DNA of 64,000 nt, taken from assembly GCA_934293005.1 (NCBI GenBank), contig CAKQYA010000006.1:33686-97685 (forward strand), read 5' to 3'. The stretch is from an uncultured Bacteroidaceae bacterium. Lineage in GTDB: Bacteria > Bacteroidota > Bacteroidia > Bacteroidales > Bacteroidaceae. Shown piece after piece: positions 62,863 through 64,000 of the stretch. Below the pieces are notes generated by a model, which was given only the letters and a program-made list of their open reading frames with translations, did no database searches and was not told where the DNA came from. Position 1 is the first letter of the stretch. The number at the start of each line of letters is the position of its first letter. The translations under genes and the position numbers were made by a program.

Positions 62863-63012
62863 ATGCCTGATTATAGAGTCATCATTGCTGGATGTAGAGA
62901 TTTTTACAACTACGTCATCTTTAAAGAACGTTGTGAGTTTTATCTTCAACCCAAATCGGTCATTAGATTTCATCTCTTGTTAGTGTTTGTTTCGAGCAGG
63001 TTGCGACAGTAG
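62863..63012 (+). pseudogene. DUF2493 (SLOG-fold) protein, cut off by a family A element
   Basis: Starts 3 bases after the fusion gene. The first 29 codons read MPDYRVIIAGCRDFYNYVIF..., matching the start of DUF2493 proteins (RVIIAGxRDFxDY), a Rossmann-like nucleotide-binding SLOG family. At about 62947 the sequence switches to the family A left end and the frame continues into repeat DNA until a stop at 63010-63012. The rest of the gene is not found downstream. SLOG proteins occur in defence and nucleotide-signalling operons. Confidence 0.75.
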
Positions 63013-63146
63013 CGTTGAAGGCATAGCGGGCTATGTCGAAACGCAAATGGAAGCAAAATGCCGAAAGAAACGCTGACAAGATGTGAAAAGAAGCAATAAT
63101 GCTCGAATAATCTTCCTGTTTAGGTCTAATGACGATTTGGGTTTAA
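62947..63146. mobile_element. MITE-like element, family A, copy 3 (about 200 bp)
   Basis: Left end AACCCAAATCGGTCATTAGA and right end TCTAATGACGATTTGGGTT (one base lost). Its interior is nearly identical to copy 2. It interrupts the SLOG gene. Confidence 0.8.
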
Positions 63147-63306
63147 TACCCTTGAAAAAGTATCCTTACTATCCTTTTTTGGCGAATAATTTATCGTTTC
63201 CATGACCTTTGTTATTATATGCACATAGGATGGAAAGACTTTGGTCCAAACGGTGACAAGAATTGAAAAGAATAAACCCAATTTTCTAATGCCACCATTA
63301 GAAAAT
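63147..63306. repeat. Family B element, copy 3 (forward)
   Basis: Same body as copy 2 (GGCGAATAATTTATCG, CATGACCTTTGTTATTAT) but with only a half palindromic unit, AAGTATCCTTACTATCC. It ends near GCCACCATTAGAAAA. Confidence 0.7.
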
Positions 63307-63426
63307 ATCAAGAAGCTTTTTCTAATGATCGATTGTGATTTATTGTTTATCTCCTCCATTTTTCCAGTTGACATGTGACAATCGTGCCGTACAGGCATTT
63401 AGGCACAGTCGTGTTGGATGTTCACT

Positions 63427-63468
63427 CTCATTCACAATTGTTCATTCCTCATTCACAACTGTTCACTA
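63427..63468. repeat. 21-bp direct repeat, two copies
   Basis: Copies at 63427-63447 and 63448-63468 share CTCATTCACAA.TGTTCA. Further TTCA-rich variants flank them. Confidence 0.6.
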
Positions 63469-63529
63469 CATATTCATTTTGGTTCAGAAAACTGGCATGA
63501 AATAGACTGTCAAGCAAACACGGGATGTA

Positions 63530-63621
63530 ATGTCGTACGACTATGCACCCTCATGTCGTACGACTATAGGTGCTCATGTCGTACGTTCATAGCATCTCAT
63601 GTCGTACGACATGACAACCTC
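63530..63621. repeat. Four 23-bp iteron-like repeats with GTCGTACGAC core
   Basis: Starts at 63530, 63553, 63576 and 63599. Each begins ATGTCGTACG and ends CTC; three keep the palindrome GTCGTACGAC, the third has GTCGTACGTT. The other bases vary. Period exactly 23. Confidence 0.8.
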
Positions 63622-64000
63622 ATAAAAACAGCCCTCAGATATATTTGTTTTTCGTTATTCAAATATACAAAATCTTCGGCAGTTTTCTTTTAGGCCATAT
63701 AGACATTATCACCACATTTACCGGACAAACCTCTTATATGGATAATCATTATCTTCTTCTTGAAATCTTACTGATTGCTCGTAACACGCTGATATTCAGC
63801 ACTAATCTGAGTAGCAAAATGACGAAAGAAACAAATTAGGAACAACAAAATAAAGAAACCCCAAAATGAAAGCATGAGAAAACAAAAATTAACACTGAAA
63901 ACAACGGCAATTTTCCGATTTTGTCTTTTGATTGTGCAGGTCAATGAAATGATATTTATGTCATCTCTCTGTGTTTGTAGTAATTCAAAAAGCTCCAAAA
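63622..64000. other. AT-rich end of window without a recognisable gene
   Basis: Apart from the nested inverted repeat, the only ORFs are short and hydrophobic or have no motif. A minus-strand ORF (63768-63998) with a hydrophobic stretch is possible but unsupported. A gene may begin beyond the window. Confidence 0.35.
63775..63817. repeat. Nested inverted repeat
   Basis: Outer TTGCTC (63775-63780) faces GAGTAGCAA (63809-63817, one extra base); inner GCTGATATTCAGC (63788-63800) is its own stem. It resembles an element end or a strong operator; nothing else identifies it. Confidence 0.5.

Noticed and set aside
63530..63621. CRISPR array
   Set aside because: Period of 23 bases with variable parts of about 10 bases is too short for spacers, and no cas genes are nearby. 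It fits iterons better.
63768..63998. Small hydrophobic minus-strand ORF
   Set aside because: One hydrophobic stretch in AT-rich DNA is expected by chance; no start context or homology.

Overview
The window looks like a Bacteroidales chromosome, most likely Prevotella/Segatella or a close relative. Signs are type IX secretion genes (PorU, PorV), secreted proteins with type IX-like C-termini, a GH97 glycosidase, RsmD next to a DUF3822 protein, a stand-alone MetH activation-domain protein, ino1, and many promoters of the Bacteroidetes form (TTTG, 17-20 bases, TAnnTTTG) with weak Shine-Dalgarno sites. The species is inferred from gene content and was not tested.

Layout. 0-3 kb: end of porU, porV, ispF. 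3.1-5.3 kb: a type II restriction-modification pair. 5.6-13 kb: menA, a MORN protein, a large outer-membrane barrel, rsmD, DUF3822 and an anchored protein. 13-20.5 kb: a RecD-like helicase, an OmpA remnant, then a LytTR regulator followed by a 1008-residue secreted coiled-coil protein with a C-terminal EF-hand/dockerin-like loop and a secreted protein with cohesin-like domains. 20.9-31.9 kb: mfd, mtaB, a glycosyltransferase, comEC, rpe, an anchored coiled-coil protein, nrnA. 32-38.5 kb: GH97, aroB and three glycosyltransferases. 39-49 kb: alaS, ino1, then a plus-strand run of polyprenol-phosphate sugar synthase, pyrC, MetH activation protein, metallophosphoesterase and plsC. 49.5-53.7 kb: two envelope proteins, rsmI, an AI-2E-type permease and tRNA-Lys. 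53.8-56.4 kb: a protein with an internal duplication, a von Willebrand A protein and, divergently, a sigma-factor/macro-like fusion. 56.5-64 kb: an accessory island with MITE-like elements, an IS3 remnant, a five-gene methylation/restriction operon whose last gene is cut off by a MITE, and repeat-rich DNA.

Three themes are not explained by ordinary annotation. First, several small non-coding repeat families are shared across the window: family A (about 200 bp, inverted ends), family B (often beside A, carrying a 22-bp palindromic unit whose copy number varies) and family C (about 184 bp and deletion derivatives). They sit in promoters, between operon partners and inside a gene. Second, the LytTR gene and the following coiled-coil gene have matching promoter architecture: paired direct repeats 21 bp apart, 40-41 bp upstream of the -7 box. 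Third, two gene sets have unusual composition: the sigma/macro fusion beside a vWA gene, and the 57.6-63 kb operon combining m6A and m5C methyltransferases with a nuclease-methyltransferase fusion. All functions are read from motifs by eye; no database search was run.
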